Assembly (NCBI RefSeq): GCF_007859315.1
Contig: NZ_VOHA01000001.1
Coordinates: forward strand, 1,256,148 to 1,320,147
Direction: 5' to 3'
DNA length: 64,000 nucleotides
DNA from: Reyranella sp. CPCC 100927
GTDB taxonomy: Bacteria; Pseudomonadota; Alphaproteobacteria; Reyranellales; Reyranellaceae
Shown: piece after piece, positions 27,366-35,514 of the stretch
How positions within the stretch are numbered: the stretch's first letter is position 1
Layout: each line of letters begins with the position of its first letter
Position numbers and translations under genes: made by a program
The notes under the pieces: generated by a model
What the model saw: only the letters and a program-made list of their open reading frames with translations
What the model was told of the DNA's origin: nothing
Database searches by the model: none

Positions 27366-28522
27366 GAGAACAGCCCCGGGTCGTCCTTCAGTACCAGAAG
27401 CAGGTTTGCCGTGTTGGCGAGGATGCGATCGTTGCTGACCATCAGCGCCGCCGAATGGGCATCACGCAGGTGACGGCCGACGCTGAAGTCGGAGTCGTTG
27501 CGGTAGCCCGAGATGCCGCAGATCAGCAGGGCATGGTTCACGACCTGCACCGCCATCTGCGATGTCCCGGTCTTCAGGTTGTTCATCGCCACGGCAAACG
27601 ACAGCGCTGTGAGCTGCTCTGCCGAACCCAGGGCCTGCTCGTACAACTTGGCTGCCGCGACGACATTCGACTTCATGAGCTGCAGCAGGTTCACCGCTTC
27701 GGCCAACCGCAGGGCACCGGGCGGCAGGCTGCCGGCCTTCTTGCGCGCTTCGGCGCGCACGAACGTACGGGCGCGCGCGACAGCGTCGGTGGCGATGCCC
27801 AGCCACAGGCTGCTCCAGGTCAGATGCGACGTCGGCAGCATGGTCTGGGCCGAGATGTCGGCATAGGGCAGGGGCAGGATCTGCGCCACATCCCCGGTCG
27901 CGTGCAGCCAGTAACCGTTGCTGCAGGTGCCGCGCATGCCCAGGGTATCCCAGGTCGACGTCTGCTCCAGTCGATAGTCGCCTTTCAGCACGGCGACGAT
28001 CACCTGATCCGAAGCCGGCGAGTCGGGCGTGCGGCGGGCCGTAACCAGGATGCCGTCGGCATCGGCGCCATAGGAGATCACCGTGGCGTTCTTGCTGAGC
28101 TTCAGGCGGGCGCCGTCGACCTCGACGGCGCAGACGCTGCTGCGCACGTCGCCGCCGACCCCGGCTTCCGACGTCGCCGACGCCAGCAGCAGCTGCTCGC
28201 CCGCCAGGCGTTGCAGCAGAGTGCGATGCCAGGCGCTTTCCTGGCCATGGCGCACGATGCATGCCACCTGGATCTGGTGCATGGCGTAGATCATCGCCGT
28301 CGATGCGCAATACTGACCCATCGCATGGCACAGCGAGAGAATTTCGGAGATCGAGGCGCCGGGGCCGCCGAAGGCGGTCGGCACCATGACGCCGAGCAGC
28401 TTCTCTGCCTTGAGGGCGGCGAACGACTCGCGGGGGAAGCGCGCCTGGCTGTCAACAGCGCCGGCGTGCCGCGCAGCGACCTCGGCACCAACCCGCCGCG
28501 CCCGCTGCAGCAGATCGCTCAT
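27362..28522 (-). CDS. Acyl-CoA-dehydrogenase-like flavoprotein of the aminoacyl-carrier-protein operon
   Basis: 386 residues with the acyl-CoA dehydrogenase fold: [20 protein letters not shown] in the N-terminal helices, [15 protein letters not shown] for flavin contact, and the C-terminal [20 protein letters not shown]. The position of the MCAD catalytic base (Glu of YEGT) reads VSND, so the usual Glu is absent there. In pyrrole biosynthesis, relatives oxidise prolyl groups held on carrier proteins. By analogy, this one may oxidise the amino acid loaded by the neighbouring ligase. The start overlaps the carrier-protein stop by four bases, so the genes are tightly coupled. Confidence 0.85.
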   Translation of the reverse strand: MSDLLQRARRVGAEVAARHAGAVDSQARFPRESFAALKAEKLLGVMVPTAFGGPGASISEILSLCHAMGQYCASTAMIYAMHQIQVACIVRHGQESAWHRTLLQRLAGEQLLLASATSEAGVGGDVRSSVCAVEVDGARLKLSKNATVISYGADADGILVTARRTPDSPASDQVIVAVLKGDYRLEQTSTWDTLGMRGTCSNGYWLHATGDVAQILPLPYADISAQTMLPTSHLTWSSLWLGIATDAVARARTFVRAEARKKAGSLPPGALRLAEAVNLLQLMKSNVVAAAKLYEQALGSAEQLTALSFAVAMNNLKTGTSQMAVQVVNHALLICGISGYRNDSDFSVGRHLRDAHSAALMVSNDRILANTANLLLVLKDDPGLFS

Positions 28523-28779
28523 GCGGCGACTTTTTCGTCCAGCAGTTCGGTAATGGCAGCCTGGATGGCGGCGACGCTTTCGAACGTGCGCCGCCGCAGC
28601 AGCCGGTCCGGAAATTCGATATCGAACTTTTCCTCCAGGCCCAGCATCAGGTTGACGGTGGCATGGGAGGTAAGGCCGGCAGCGTAGAGATCATCCGTAT
28701 CGCCCAGCGTGGCGATGTCGACAGGCAAAGCGCCACCCTCGCGAATGACCTCGCGAATCTTGTCGGTTACAGTTGTCAC
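28519..28779 (-). CDS. Acyl/aminoacyl carrier protein
   Basis: 86 residues from the GTG at 28779, with GGGGGT about 7 bases before it; the frame continues upstream but the added residues do not look like carrier protein. The phosphopantetheine site is the Ser in DDLYAAGLTSHATVNLML (residue ~37), the LTS variant of the DSL motif typical of carriers paired with aaRS-like ligases. EEKFDIEFPDRLLRRRTFES is the helix III region. It holds the amino acid as a thioester for the enzymes encoded downstream. It is the first gene of the four-gene operon. Confidence 0.9.
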   Translation of the reverse strand: MTTVTDKIREVIREGGALPVDIATLGDTDDLYAAGLTSHATVNLMLGLEEKFDIEFPDRLLRRRTFESVAAIQAAITELLDEKVAA

Positions 28780-28860
28780 GGCTAATACCCCCGAAATATA
28801 CAATACCGACGTCGTGCTAACTAACTGAAACCAAGCATTGTTTCCCAAATTTTGTTGCGC

Positions 28861-28877
28861 TGCAAGATGATATTGCA
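28861..28877. promoter_or_regulatory. Inverted repeat in the divergent region upstream of the carrier-protein operon
   Basis: TGCAA-N7-TTGCA lies 82 bases upstream of the carrier-protein start codon within a locally AT-rich stretch. It could be a regulator site for the operon, the divergent dehydrogenase or both. I see no other feature in the 284-base gap. Confidence 0.35.
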
Positions 28878-29063
28878 CAACACTGCGGAAAATATGCCAG
28901 AGGGCTTCCCCGAGCCCGAGCGATCATACCACGGCAGTGCCTGTTCTGGCACGCGCTATCGGCGTTTCGCGCACCGGCCGCTCGCCGATATTGATGATCC
29001 CGCCCCCGCTGGCACCCGTGCGATCATCTATCGAACGCTCGATCGATGGAACGGGAGGTTGTG

Positions 29064-30137
29064 ATGCGTGCGGCGATCCTCAGGCACGGCGATCTTGTCG
29101 TCGACACGGTACCCGATCCAGTGCCGGGTCCCGGGCAGGTGCTGGTGAAGTCGCTGGTGTGCGGGATCTGCGGCTCGGATTTGCATGCCCACAAGCATGG
29201 TCCCCGCATGGTCGACGTCTCGCGGCGGATCGGTGGCCGCCCGCCGATGGATCTCAGCCGGGATATCGTTTTCGGTCACGAGTTCTGTGCCGAGCTGCTC
29301 GACCATGGGCCGGGTACCACCCGCAAGCTGAAGCCAGGCACGCGTGTCTGTTCCATGCCGATCGTCATGACCGCCGAGGGGCCGCGGACCGTGGGCTACT
29401 CGAACGAGTTTCCCGGCGGCTTTGCCGAGCGCATGGTGCTGAACGAGGCGCTGCTGATCGAAGTACCCAACGGCCTGTCGGCCGAGCATGCGGCGCTGAC
29501 CGAGCCGTTGGCTGTCGGCATCCATGCCGTCGAGAAAGCGGCTGCCCGGGGTGATGAGGTGCCCCTGGTGATCGGCTGCGGCCCGGTGGGCTTGGCCGTG
29601 ATCGCGGCGCTCAAGCTCAAGAACCTGCGGCCGATCATCGCCGCCGACTTTTCACCAGCGCGACGCAAGCTGGCCGAGCGGCTGGGCGCCGACATCGTGG
29701 TCGATCCCGCGGCAACATCGCCTTACCAGGCCTGGATGGAAAAGGCGGCGATCGATGGCGTTGTGCCGGCCGCGGTGTGGAGCGCGACGCCGCCCTACAA
29801 GCCGGCCCTGATCTTCGAGTGCGTCGGCGTGCCGGGCGTCCTGCAGCAGGTGTTCGAGGGTGTGCCGCGCGGGGCCCGCATCGTGGTCGTCGGCGTCTGC
29901 ATGGAGATCGACAAGATCGAGCCGATGTTCTGCATCAGCAAGGAGCTGAACGTTCAGTTCGTGCTGGGCTACACGCCCGAGGAGTTCGCGCGCGCCCTGC
30001 GCCTGATCGCCGAGGGTCAGGTCGAAGCCCAGGCGCTGATCACCGGCAAGGTCGGCGTCGACGGCGTCAAGGACGCCTTCGAGCAGCTCGGCAATCCCGA
30101 ACGGCATACCAAGATCCTGGTCGAACCCTGGCGCTGA
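29064..30137 (+). CDS. Zinc-type medium-chain alcohol dehydrogenase (threonine/sorbitol dehydrogenase-like)
   Basis: 357 residues from the ATG at 29064, which has GGGAGG just upstream; an ATG 18 bases earlier is less likely. Catalytic zinc ligands: Cys in CGICGSDLHAH and His-Glu in FGHEFCAEL. The Rossmann segment is PLVIGCGPVGLAVIAALK, and DFSPARRKLAERLGAD suggests NAD(H) preference. The four-Cys structural zinc lobe of classical MDRs is missing. It would oxidise a secondary alcohol or polyol. Divergent from the aminoacyl-carrier operon. Confidence 0.88.
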   Translation: MRAAILRHGDLVVDTVPDPVPGPGQVLVKSLVCGICGSDLHAHKHGPRMVDVSRRIGGRPPMDLSRDIVFGHEFCAELLDHGPGTTRKLKPGTRVCSMPIVMTAEGPRTVGYSNEFPGGFAERMVLNEALLIEVPNGLSAEHAALTEPLAVGIHAVEKAAARGDEVPLVIGCGPVGLAVIAALKLKNLRPIIAADFSPARRKLAERLGADIVVDPAATSPYQAWMEKAAIDGVVPAAVWSATPPYKPALIFECVGVPGVLQQVFEGVPRGARIVVVGVCMEIDKIEPMFCISKELNVQFVLGYTPEEFARALRLIAEGQVEAQALITGKVGVDGVKDAFEQLGNPERHTKILVEPWR

Positions 30138-30143
30138 GGGTTT

Positions 30144-30229
30144 GTCATCCCGAGCGCAGCGAGGGATCTTTTGATGCAGGCGCACCCGTGCGTCTCTTCC
30201 AGAAGATCCCTCGCTGCGCTCGGGATGAC
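30144..30229. repeat. Family A palindromic repeat, copy 4
   Basis: Same arms as the other copies (GTCATCCCGAGCGCAGCGAG and complement). The loop TTGATGCAGGCGCACCCGTG then CGTCTCTTCCAGAA matches that of copy 1 (6143-6228) nearly base for base. It separates the dehydrogenase and amidase genes. Confidence 0.93.
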
Positions 30230-30242
30230 GGGAACGACGCCC

Positions 30243-31670
30243 TCACCCGATCACGGGGCGTCGATCGGCCCAGGGGCAGGCCTGCTCGAACAGCGCCGCG
30301 ACGCGCAGCACGTCCATGTCCGCCCACCAGCGGCCCACGATCTGCAATCCGGTCGGCAGGCCATCGGGCGCCCAGCCGGATGGTACCGAAATCGCCGGAT
30401 GACCCGTGAGGTTGAACGGGTACTGGTAGGCGGTCCAGCTCTGGCGGGTCAGGCCGCACGGCTGGTTGTTGATGATGACCGGCTGGGTGGCGTCGAACGT
30501 GGCATCCAGCGCGGTGCGCGCCGTGGTCGGCGACACCAGGAAGTCGTAGCGCCGGAACAGGCGCTGGATCGCCTGGAACAGGGTGGAGCGGGCGTACTCG
30601 GCATTGCGCACGTCGGTCATGCTGAAGGCCTGGCCCCATTCGGCAAAGGCGACCAGCGAGGGATCCATCTTGTCGCGCCACTGGGGGAAGCGCGGCAGCA
30701 TCTTGGCCGCGATCGCCGACTGGTAGAGCACGCGGCCTTCGTACTCGATCCAGTCGATCGTTTCGCTGACCGGTTCGATCTCGGCGCCCAGTGCGGCGAG
30801 AGCCTTCAGTGCCGCGTCGGTGTTGGCCTGGACGGCATCGTCGACCTGCGGGTTGGCCATTTTGGCGATGTAGCCGATCCGGATGCCTGTGAGGCGTTGG
30901 CCGGCCAGGATCGGGGAGATCGGTCGAAGGCCGGTCTGCGCCAGTGACCACGGGTCGCGGTCGTCGGGGCCGACCAGGGTCGAGAACATCAGCGCCGCGT
31001 CGGCCACCGTGCGCGTCATCGGTCCCGCGTAGGCGTTGTTGGCGAAGACGTCGCTGGCGGTCTCCATGGGGATGGCACCCAGGGTCGGCTTCAGGCCGAC
31101 GATGCCGCAGGTCGCGGCCGGCCCGCGGATCGAGCCGGCACCGTCGGTGCCGATGGCCAAGGGCGCCAGGCCCGCCGCAATGGCGCCGGCCGCGCCGCCG
31201 CTGGAGCCGCCGGTCGTGCGGTCGAGCGCCCAGGGATTGCGGGTGATGCCCTGCAACGGGCTGTCGGTCAGGCCCTTGTGGCCGAACTCCGGCGTCGTGG
31301 TCTTGCCGATGATGATGGCGCCAGCCGTCCTGAGCCGCGCCGGCGTCACGCCATCCTGGGCGGCGACATTGTCGGCGAAGATGTGCGAGCCGTGTGTCGT
31401 ACGCACGCCGGCGACATCGATCAGATCCTTGATGCTGACCGGCACGCCATGCAAGGGGCCCAGGGGCACGCCGCCGGCCACATCGGCCTCGGCCTGGCGC
31501 GCGGCGGCGCGTGCGGCATCGGCCATCACCGTGACGAAGGCGTTGAGCTTCGGCTGCAGGCGTTCGATGGCAGCCAGGATCGCCTCGACATACTCGACCG
31601 GCGACAGCTTGCGCCGGCGGATCAAGGCGGCGGCATCGGCGGCAGACAGGAACAGAAGATCATCGGTCAT
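30243..31670 (-). CDS. Amidase-signature-family amidase
   Basis: 475 residues from the ATG at 31670; the frame extends to a TTG further up, which I reject. The Ser-cisSer-Lys triad is present: Lys in VSIKDLIDVAG, cis-Ser in GTDGAGSIRGPA and the Ser nucleophile in GGSSGGAAGAIAAG, with the Gly-rich signature around it. It hydrolyses an amide to carboxylate and ammonia or amine in the cytosol. Its substrate is unknown. A nitrile hydratase is encoded 6 kb away, so it could act on that enzyme's amide product, although the genes do not form one operon. Confidence 0.92.
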   Translation of the reverse strand: MTDDLLFLSAADAAALIRRRKLSPVEYVEAILAAIERLQPKLNAFVTVMADAARAAARQAEADVAGGVPLGPLHGVPVSIKDLIDVAGVRTTHGSHIFADNVAAQDGVTPARLRTAGAIIIGKTTTPEFGHKGLTDSPLQGITRNPWALDRTTGGSSGGAAGAIAAGLAPLAIGTDGAGSIRGPAATCGIVGLKPTLGAIPMETASDVFANNAYAGPMTRTVADAALMFSTLVGPDDRDPWSLAQTGLRPISPILAGQRLTGIRIGYIAKMANPQVDDAVQANTDAALKALAALGAEIEPVSETIDWIEYEGRVLYQSAIAAKMLPRFPQWRDKMDPSLVAFAEWGQAFSMTDVRNAEYARSTLFQAIQRLFRRYDFLVSPTTARTALDATFDATQPVIINNQPCGLTRQSWTAYQYPFNLTGHPAISVPSGWAPDGLPTGLQIVGRWWADMDVLRVAALFEQACPWADRRPVIG

Positions 31671-31747
31671 GGAACGGGCCCGCTGGAAACAGTTCACCCG
31701 TCTCAAGTCAGGTGCTTAGCGGGCGGCCGCAACCTATCGCAATCCGA

Positions 31748-32311
31748 TCAGGCTTTGCCAGCGTCGGGATAGCGGATCGCCAGCACCTCGATGTTGTCGA
31801 GGCCCGCGGGTGTGCGCACCTGCACCGTGTCGCCTTCCTGCGCTTTCAGCAGAGCGCGGGCGATCGGCGACAACCAGCTCACGTGGCCGCGCTCGAGATC
31901 GACCTCGTCGGCACCGACGATGGTGATGGTGTGTTCCTCGTCGCGCCCGTTGACGTAGGTGACGGTCGCGCCGAAGAAGATCTGGTCACGCCGCGGCTGC
32001 TTGGATGCGTCGACGACCTCGGCATGCTCCAGCCGCTTGCTCAGGAAGCGGATGCGGCGGTCGATCTCGCGCAGGCGCTTCTTGCCGTAGAGATAGTCGC
32101 CGTTCTCCGACCGATCGCCATTGGCGGCTGCCCACGCCACGATCTTCACGACCTCGGGGCGTTCGGTGTTCATCAGGGTCAGCATCTCTTCGCGCAGGCG
32201 CGCGAAGCCCTGCGGTGTGACGTAGTTCTTCACGCCGGTCGGCAACGACGGTGCGTCATCCGGCAGATCGTCGTCGACGTCGTCGGTTTCCTTGGTGAAA
32301 GCTTTGCTCAT
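31748..32311 (-). CDS. greB: Transcription elongation factor GreB-type
   Basis: 187 residues. The N-terminal coiled coil carries GDRSENGDYLYGKKRLREID, the acidic tip that reaches the RNA polymerase active site and stimulates cleavage of backtracked RNA. YLYGKKRLREIDRRIRFLSK favours GreB over GreA. The C-terminal FKBP-like domain contains SWLSPIARALLKAQEGDTV. The first ~25 residues are an acidic, low-complexity extension (DDVDDDLPDDAPS). It is upstream of the amidase on the same strand and separated by 77 bases. Confidence 0.93.
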   Translation of the reverse strand: MSKAFTKETDDVDDDLPDDAPSLPTGVKNYVTPQGFARLREEMLTLMNTERPEVVKIVAWAAANGDRSENGDYLYGKKRLREIDRRIRFLSKRLEHAEVVDASKQPRRDQIFFGATVTYVNGRDEEHTITIVGADEVDLERGHVSWLSPIARALLKAQEGDTVQVRTPAGLDNIEVLAIRYPDAGKA

Positions 32312-32326
32312 GGCATCGTCCTGCCT

Positions 32327-32959
32327 TTACTGGCCGAGCCGGATCCGCAACGCATCGAGCGCGCGATCGACGAAGTCGAGCCGGTCCTGGCCCCAGAAGC
32401 GCTCGCCGTCGACGATGAAGGTCGGCGCGCCGAACACACCCAGCGCCTCGGCCTCCTCGCTGTACCGCTTGTACAACGCCTGGACCGGCGCGCTGGTTTC
32501 GGCGGCGACCAGGGCGGCGCCATCGAAGCCGTTCTCGTCCCCGATCTGGCGTCGCACCGCAGGATCGGCAGTATCGCGTTCCTCGGCCCACAGGGCGCGC
32601 AGCAGCGCGTGCGACAGCCGCAGCGCGTCGAGGCCGGCCGACTGCGCGGCAATCACCATCCAGCCCGGCGCCTTGTTCCAGTTCGGGTCGGTGATCACCT
32701 GGGGATAGTGTTTCGGCTTCAGGTTCAGCGGCATGCCGAGATACCGGCGCCAGCGATCGAGCTCGAGTTCATGGTAGCTGCGGCGCGGTTCGGGCCGGGT
32801 GCGCAATGGTACGCCGCCGGTGCGCGGTACCACGGCCTGAAAGTCGTAGGGCTTCAGCACCAGCTTGACCCGATGTCGGCGAACAACGTCCTGCAGCCGC
32901 GGGCCGGCAAAATAGGCCCAGGGCGAGGACACACTGTAGTAGCACGGCAATTCGATCAT
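32327..32959 (-). CDS. DsbA-family / 2-hydroxychromene-2-carboxylate isomerase-like protein
   Basis: 210 residues from the ATG at 32959; upstream frame overlaps the divergent gene. Kappa-class GST/HCCA isomerase features: CYYSVSSPWAYFAGPRLQD at the N-terminus, with the SSPWAYF loop where Ser binds glutathione, an all-helical insert, and the C-terminal GVFGAPTFIVDGERFWGQDR with the cis-Pro. Relatives isomerise chromene carboxylates in naphthalene catabolism using glutathione. The real substrate here is unknown. It precedes greB by 15 bases. Confidence 0.87.
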   Translation of the reverse strand: MIELPCYYSVSSPWAYFAGPRLQDVVRRHRVKLVLKPYDFQAVVPRTGGVPLRTRPEPRRSYHELELDRWRRYLGMPLNLKPKHYPQVITDPNWNKAPGWMVIAAQSAGLDALRLSHALLRALWAEERDTADPAVRRQIGDENGFDGAALVAAETSAPVQALYKRYSEEAEALGVFGAPTFIVDGERFWGQDRLDFVDRALDALRIRLGQ

Positions 32960-33011
32960 CAATTCAGACTCTGCTATGAGGTCCGCGTCGTGCCGACAAA
33001 GGCGAGCGGGA

Positions 33012-34520
33012 ATGGACAAAATCCTCGACAACATAGGGCAGCGCAAGGGCGGTGACGCCGGCATCGGGTCGACGGGCCTGGGCGCTCTGGAAGATGCGGC
33101 CCGGCATGACCTGCAGCGGCTCAACTACCCGACGGCCAATTGGGTCGTGCCCGCCACGGCGCCTGACGGTAAACCTGCATGCGATGTGCTGATCGTCGGC
33201 GGCGGCATGTGCGGCCAGACCGCGGCGTTCGCTCTGCGGCGCGACGGCGTGTGCAACATCCGGATCATCGATCGCAACCCGCCGGGAAGGGAAGGTCCCT
33301 GGGGTACCTTCGCGCGCATGGAGACGCTGCGCTCGCCCAAGCAGCTCACCGGCCCCGACCTGGGCGTTGCGACGCTCACCTATCGTGCGTGGTATGAGGC
33401 TCATCACGGTATCGACGGCTGGGAAGCCCTGCACAAGGCGCCGCGGTTGGATTGGCTCGACTATCTGCTGTGGGTGCGCCGCATCGCGGCGCTGCCGATC
33501 GAGAACGATACGGCCATGACGTCGTTGGACGCGGATGGTGCGTTCCTGCGGGTAAGCCTGCGCGGACCGCGCGGTCCTGAGGTCGTCTTCGCGCGCAAGG
33601 TCGTGCTGGCGCTGGGCCGCGACGGCAGTGGTGCGCCACGCTGGCCGACCTTTGCGTCGTTCGATCCCGCCGGCGCTGCCGTACGTGGGCGCGTGTTCCA
33701 TTCGTCCGACGACATCGATTTTGCGGTGCTCGCTGGACGGCGCGTCGGGGTGCTCGGGGCCGGCGCCTCGGCGTTCGACAATGCCGGCAGCGCGCTGGAG
33801 GCGGGGGCCGGCGCGGTGGTCATGTTTGCGCGTCGGCGCTTCCTGCCGCAGGTCAACAAATCCAAGGGCGCGTCATTTCCCGGCTTTCAGCGCGGCTTCG
33901 CCGCCCTGGACGACGATCGGCGCTGGCGCTTCATGACCTACATCTTCGACGAGCAGGCGCCGCCGCCGCACGAGTCGGTGCTGCGCTGCGATCGCCACGA
34001 AGGATTCGCGATTCGTTTCAGCGAGCCGTGGACGGATCTTGCCGTCGATGGCGATGGCGTGATGGTGACGACGCCGGCCGGTCGGCACCGCTTCGATGCC
34101 GTGATCATCGCGACCGGTTTCGATGTCGACCTGACCGAACGTCTCGAACTGGCATCGCTGCGTGACCAGATCATGCTATGGGCCGATCGCCGCGCACCGG
34201 CGGAGAGTGCCGCCGAATTGGAGGCGGCGCGCTTTCCTTATCTGGGCGACGGTTTCCAGCTGTGTCCGCGCAGCGAGGGCGCGACACCGCGACTGGCCGA
34301 TATTCACGTCTTCAACTGGGGCTGCACCATGAGCCACGGGCCGCTGGCGGGTGATATCCCGGGGCTGGGGGTCGGCGCCACGCGGCTGGCGCACGCGATC
34401 GTGCGCGACCTATTCGTGGCCGATGCCGATTGCCACTTCGAAGCGCTGGTCGCCCATGAGGAGCCGGAGCTGGCGCCCACCCGCTACTTCGTGCCACGCG
34501 AGCAGCGCGCTGTCGAATAG
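33012..34520 (+). CDS. FAD/NAD(P)-binding monooxygenase-like protein
   Basis: 502 residues from the ATG at 33012; 12 upstream in-frame residues overlap the divergent gene region. First Rossmann motif ACDVLIVGGGMCGQTAAFAL (~residue 57), a second nucleotide-binding motif RRVGVLGAGASAFDNAGSAL, and the ATGFDVD motif typical of flavin monooxygenases and SidA-like N-hydroxylases. It should bind FAD and NADPH and oxygenate a small substrate. It is divergent from the isomerase gene and lies just upstream of a PhyH dioxygenase gene, so a two-step oxidative pathway is possible. Confidence 0.82.
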   Translation: MDKILDNIGQRKGGDAGIGSTGLGALEDAARHDLQRLNYPTANWVVPATAPDGKPACDVLIVGGGMCGQTAAFALRRDGVCNIRIIDRNPPGREGPWGTFARMETLRSPKQLTGPDLGVATLTYRAWYEAHHGIDGWEALHKAPRLDWLDYLLWVRRIAALPIENDTAMTSLDADGAFLRVSLRGPRGPEVVFARKVVLALGRDGSGAPRWPTFASFDPAGAAVRGRVFHSSDDIDFAVLAGRRVGVLGAGASAFDNAGSALEAGAGAVVMFARRRFLPQVNKSKGASFPGFQRGFAALDDDRRWRFMTYIFDEQAPPPHESVLRCDRHEGFAIRFSEPWTDLAVDGDGVMVTTPAGRHRFDAVIIATGFDVDLTERLELASLRDQIMLWADRRAPAESAAELEAARFPYLGDGFQLCPRSEGATPRLADIHVFNWGCTMSHGPLAGDIPGLGVGATRLAHAIVRDLFVADADCHFEALVAHEEPELAPTRYFVPREQRAVE

Positions 34521-34597
34521 CTGCCACGCGCGACGGGGTATGTCGGGCTGGTGTGAAACCTTGCACCTTGGCGAGGCGATTTCGGGAGGTCGCCGGC

Positions 34598-35503
34598 ATG
34601 AAAACCCAGGACGTGCTCAAGCACCCGGCCAACGTGTTGACCCGTGAGCAGCGGGATTTCTATTTCAAGAACGGTTTCCTCGTGTTGCCCGACCATGTGC
34701 CGCAGGCGTGGCTGACGCGCTTGCGCGAGGCGACGGCGGTTCTTCTGGATCGCAGCCGCGCGGTGCGCGAGTCCGATACGGTCTATGTGCTGGAGCAAGG
34801 CCACTCGCCGCAGACGCCGCGGCTGCACCGTGTCAGCAGTCCGCAGGATCAGCATCCGGTGTTCTGGGAATTCATGACCGATCCGGTCATGACGGATCTG
34901 GCGGCCGACGTCGTGGGTCCCGACGTGAAGTTCCATCATGCCAAACTCAATGTGAAGTCAGGCAACGGCAGCCAGGGATTCGGCTGGCACCAGGACATCC
35001 CCGCTTGGCCTCATACCGATTTCAGTCCGGTGACCATCGGTGTCTACATCGATGGCTGCCGGGACGATCAGGGTCCGCTGACCGTCGCCCGCGGCAGCCA
35101 CGAAGGTCCGCTGTTCTCGATGTACGACGATGCCGGCAACTTCGTCGTCAAGATCCGGCCCCAGGATCTCGCCTGGCTCAAGGACGACATGATCGACAGC
35201 CTGACCGGCGGGCCGGGAACCACGGTGCTGCTCAACTGTCGCATCGTCCATGGCTCGGCACCCAACCGCGCGCCGGCGGCACGTCCGCTGCTGCTGCCCG
35301 TCTATTCGTCGGCCGATTCGTTTGCCTACACGCCGAATCCCATCCCCACCCCGCACCAGGGCGACATCGTGCGCGGCAAGGCGGCGCAGTTCGCCAGTTT
35401 CGACACCCGTCCCGTGGAGATGCCACCCGACTGGCGCGGTGGCTACAAGCCCGTGTGGGCGCACAAGAAGCCGGGCGCGAACGAGCGTACGGCGGGCTAC
35501 TAG
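34598..35503 (+). CDS. Phytanoyl-CoA-dioxygenase (PhyH)-family 2-oxoglutarate oxygenase
   Basis: 301 residues from the ATG at 34598, with GGGAGG just upstream. Fe(II) facial triad: His and Asp in GWHQDIPAW, distal His in NCRIVHGSAPN, with Arg of RPLLLP as the likely 2-oxoglutarate contact. The double-stranded beta-helix stretch VTIGVYIDGCRDDQGPLTVA is typical of PhyH. It hydroxylates a small organic substrate, which is not predictable. It follows the monooxygenase gene by 77 bases in the same direction. Confidence 0.9.
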   Translation: MKTQDVLKHPANVLTREQRDFYFKNGFLVLPDHVPQAWLTRLREATAVLLDRSRAVRESDTVYVLEQGHSPQTPRLHRVSSPQDQHPVFWEFMTDPVMTDLAADVVGPDVKFHHAKLNVKSGNGSQGFGWHQDIPAWPHTDFSPVTIGVYIDGCRDDQGPLTVARGSHEGPLFSMYDDAGNFVVKIRPQDLAWLKDDMIDSLTGGPGTTVLLNCRIVHGSAPNRAPAARPLLLPVYSSADSFAYTPNPIPTPHQGDIVRGKAAQFASFDTRPVEMPPDWRGGYKPVWAHKKPGANERTAGY

Positions 35504-35514
35504 GGGAGCGACCG

